DNA from: an uncultured Sutterella sp.
Lineage (GTDB): Bacteria; Pseudomonadota; Gammaproteobacteria; Burkholderiales; Burkholderiaceae_F
Direction of reading: 5' to 3'
DNA: 39,994 nt
NCBI GenBank assembly: GCA_905202595.1
Contig: CAJKSP010000020.1
Span: 1 to 39,994 of the forward strand
Numbering within the stretch: position 1 is the first letter of the stretch; each line of letters opens with the position of its first letter. The translations under genes and the position numbers were made by a program. This document shows positions 39,844 to 39,994 of the stretch, piece after piece. Under the pieces are notes generated by a model. The model was not told where the DNA came from. It saw only the letters and a program-made list of their open reading frames with translations, and searched no databases.

Positions 39844-39854
39844 CCCCCCCCCCC
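39844..39854. repeat. 11-C homopolymer tract
   Basis: Eleven consecutive C residues directly downstream of the candidate promoter. Such tracts change length by slipped-strand mispairing and are used as phase-variation switches in other bacteria. Confidence 0.6.
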
Positions 39855-39994
39855 ACTTGAAAGCTGAAAATGCATTTCACGCACATGCGTATGGAGAGCG
39901 CCGTGCGCGGCGCTTTTCAATTTCACTTCAATTGGAGTTTTTTCATAGAGATGCGCGAGGAAACTCGCGGCTTCAGCCGCGAGAGGAATCGCGC

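Larger units (their letters stand above)
39487..39994. other. right-end non-coding stretch
   Basis: No convincing gene. From left to right it holds an 8-bp inverted repeat CCTGTATC / GATACAGG (39732-39753), an AT-rich block (39770-39835) with a candidate promoter, an 11-C tract and a small terminator-like hairpin (39897-39917). After that, GGAG at 39934 precedes an ATG at 39951 by 13 bases, and a perfect hairpin CTCGCGGC-TTCA-GCCGCGAG lies at 39964-39983. The ATG frame runs off the window after 14 residues and cannot be judged. Confidence 0.4.

Noticed and set aside
39951..39994. Start of a gene running off the right edge
   Set aside because: Only 14 codons are visible, spacing to GGAG is 13 bases, and a perfect hairpin covers the frame; it cannot be told from chance.
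1..39994. CRISPR arrays, tRNA or rRNA genes, insertion sequences
   Set aside because: No regularly spaced repeats, no cloverleaf-like or rRNA-like sequence and no transposase gene with terminal repeats were recognised.

Overview
The window reads as chromosomal DNA of a GC-rich betaproteobacterium, most likely a Sutterellaceae-type gut Burkholderiales. I infer this from the two Burkholderia/Neisseria-type 16-stranded porins, the betaproteobacterial H-NS type, the periplasmic flavoprotein reductases with TtrS-like sensors, and overall codon use. No rRNA or tRNA gene is present, so the assignment rests on gene content only.

Region 1 (1-7997, + strand) is the end of an F-type conjugation module in the order traN (cut by the left window edge), traF, traH, traG. 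It probably belongs to an integrative element whose other genes (relaxase, coupling protein, integrase) lie outside the window. Region 2 (7998-10694) is lower in GC and carries an H-NS family gene with a clear sigma70-type promoter and terminator, then a porin with an 11-T tract upstream. Region 3 (10695-13599) is a compact operon of circularly permuted ATP-grasp, alpha-E protein and transglutaminase-like protease, a conserved cassette of unproven function. Region 4 (13730-21663) is housekeeping and mixed: a U32 peptidase-like protein, AroD, a macro-domain protein convergently overlapping a LysR regulator, a MATE exporter, an FAH-family hydrolase and a GIY-YIG protein. Between LysR and MATE lie a dyad and an orphan strong terminator, which may mark a small RNA. 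A second porin follows (21940-23166).

Region 5 (23323-33200) is the most striking part. Two paralogous two-component systems sit close together, each with a periplasmic PhnD/TtrS-like ligand domain on the kinase and a FixJ-type regulator. Each is next to its own periplasmic flavoprotein reductase: an FMN+FAD fumarate/urocanate-reductase type on the minus strand, and a separate tetraheme cytochrome c plus a Tat-type FAD protein with a non-fumarate active site on the plus strand. The divergent promoter region between the two modules holds a perfect 20-bp palindrome. The likely logic is that each kinase senses an organic electron acceptor in the periplasm and switches on the matching reductase.

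Region 6 (33368-39409) holds a pyridoxal/pyridoxamine kinase and a translationally coupled pair (a signal-less 4,5-dihydroxyphthalate-decarboxylase-like protein and a nitrilase-family amidase). A polar amino acid-type ABC importer follows (binding protein, permease, ATPase), with an attenuator hairpin after the binding protein gene. The last 585 bases have no convincing gene but contain a candidate promoter followed by an 11-C tract.
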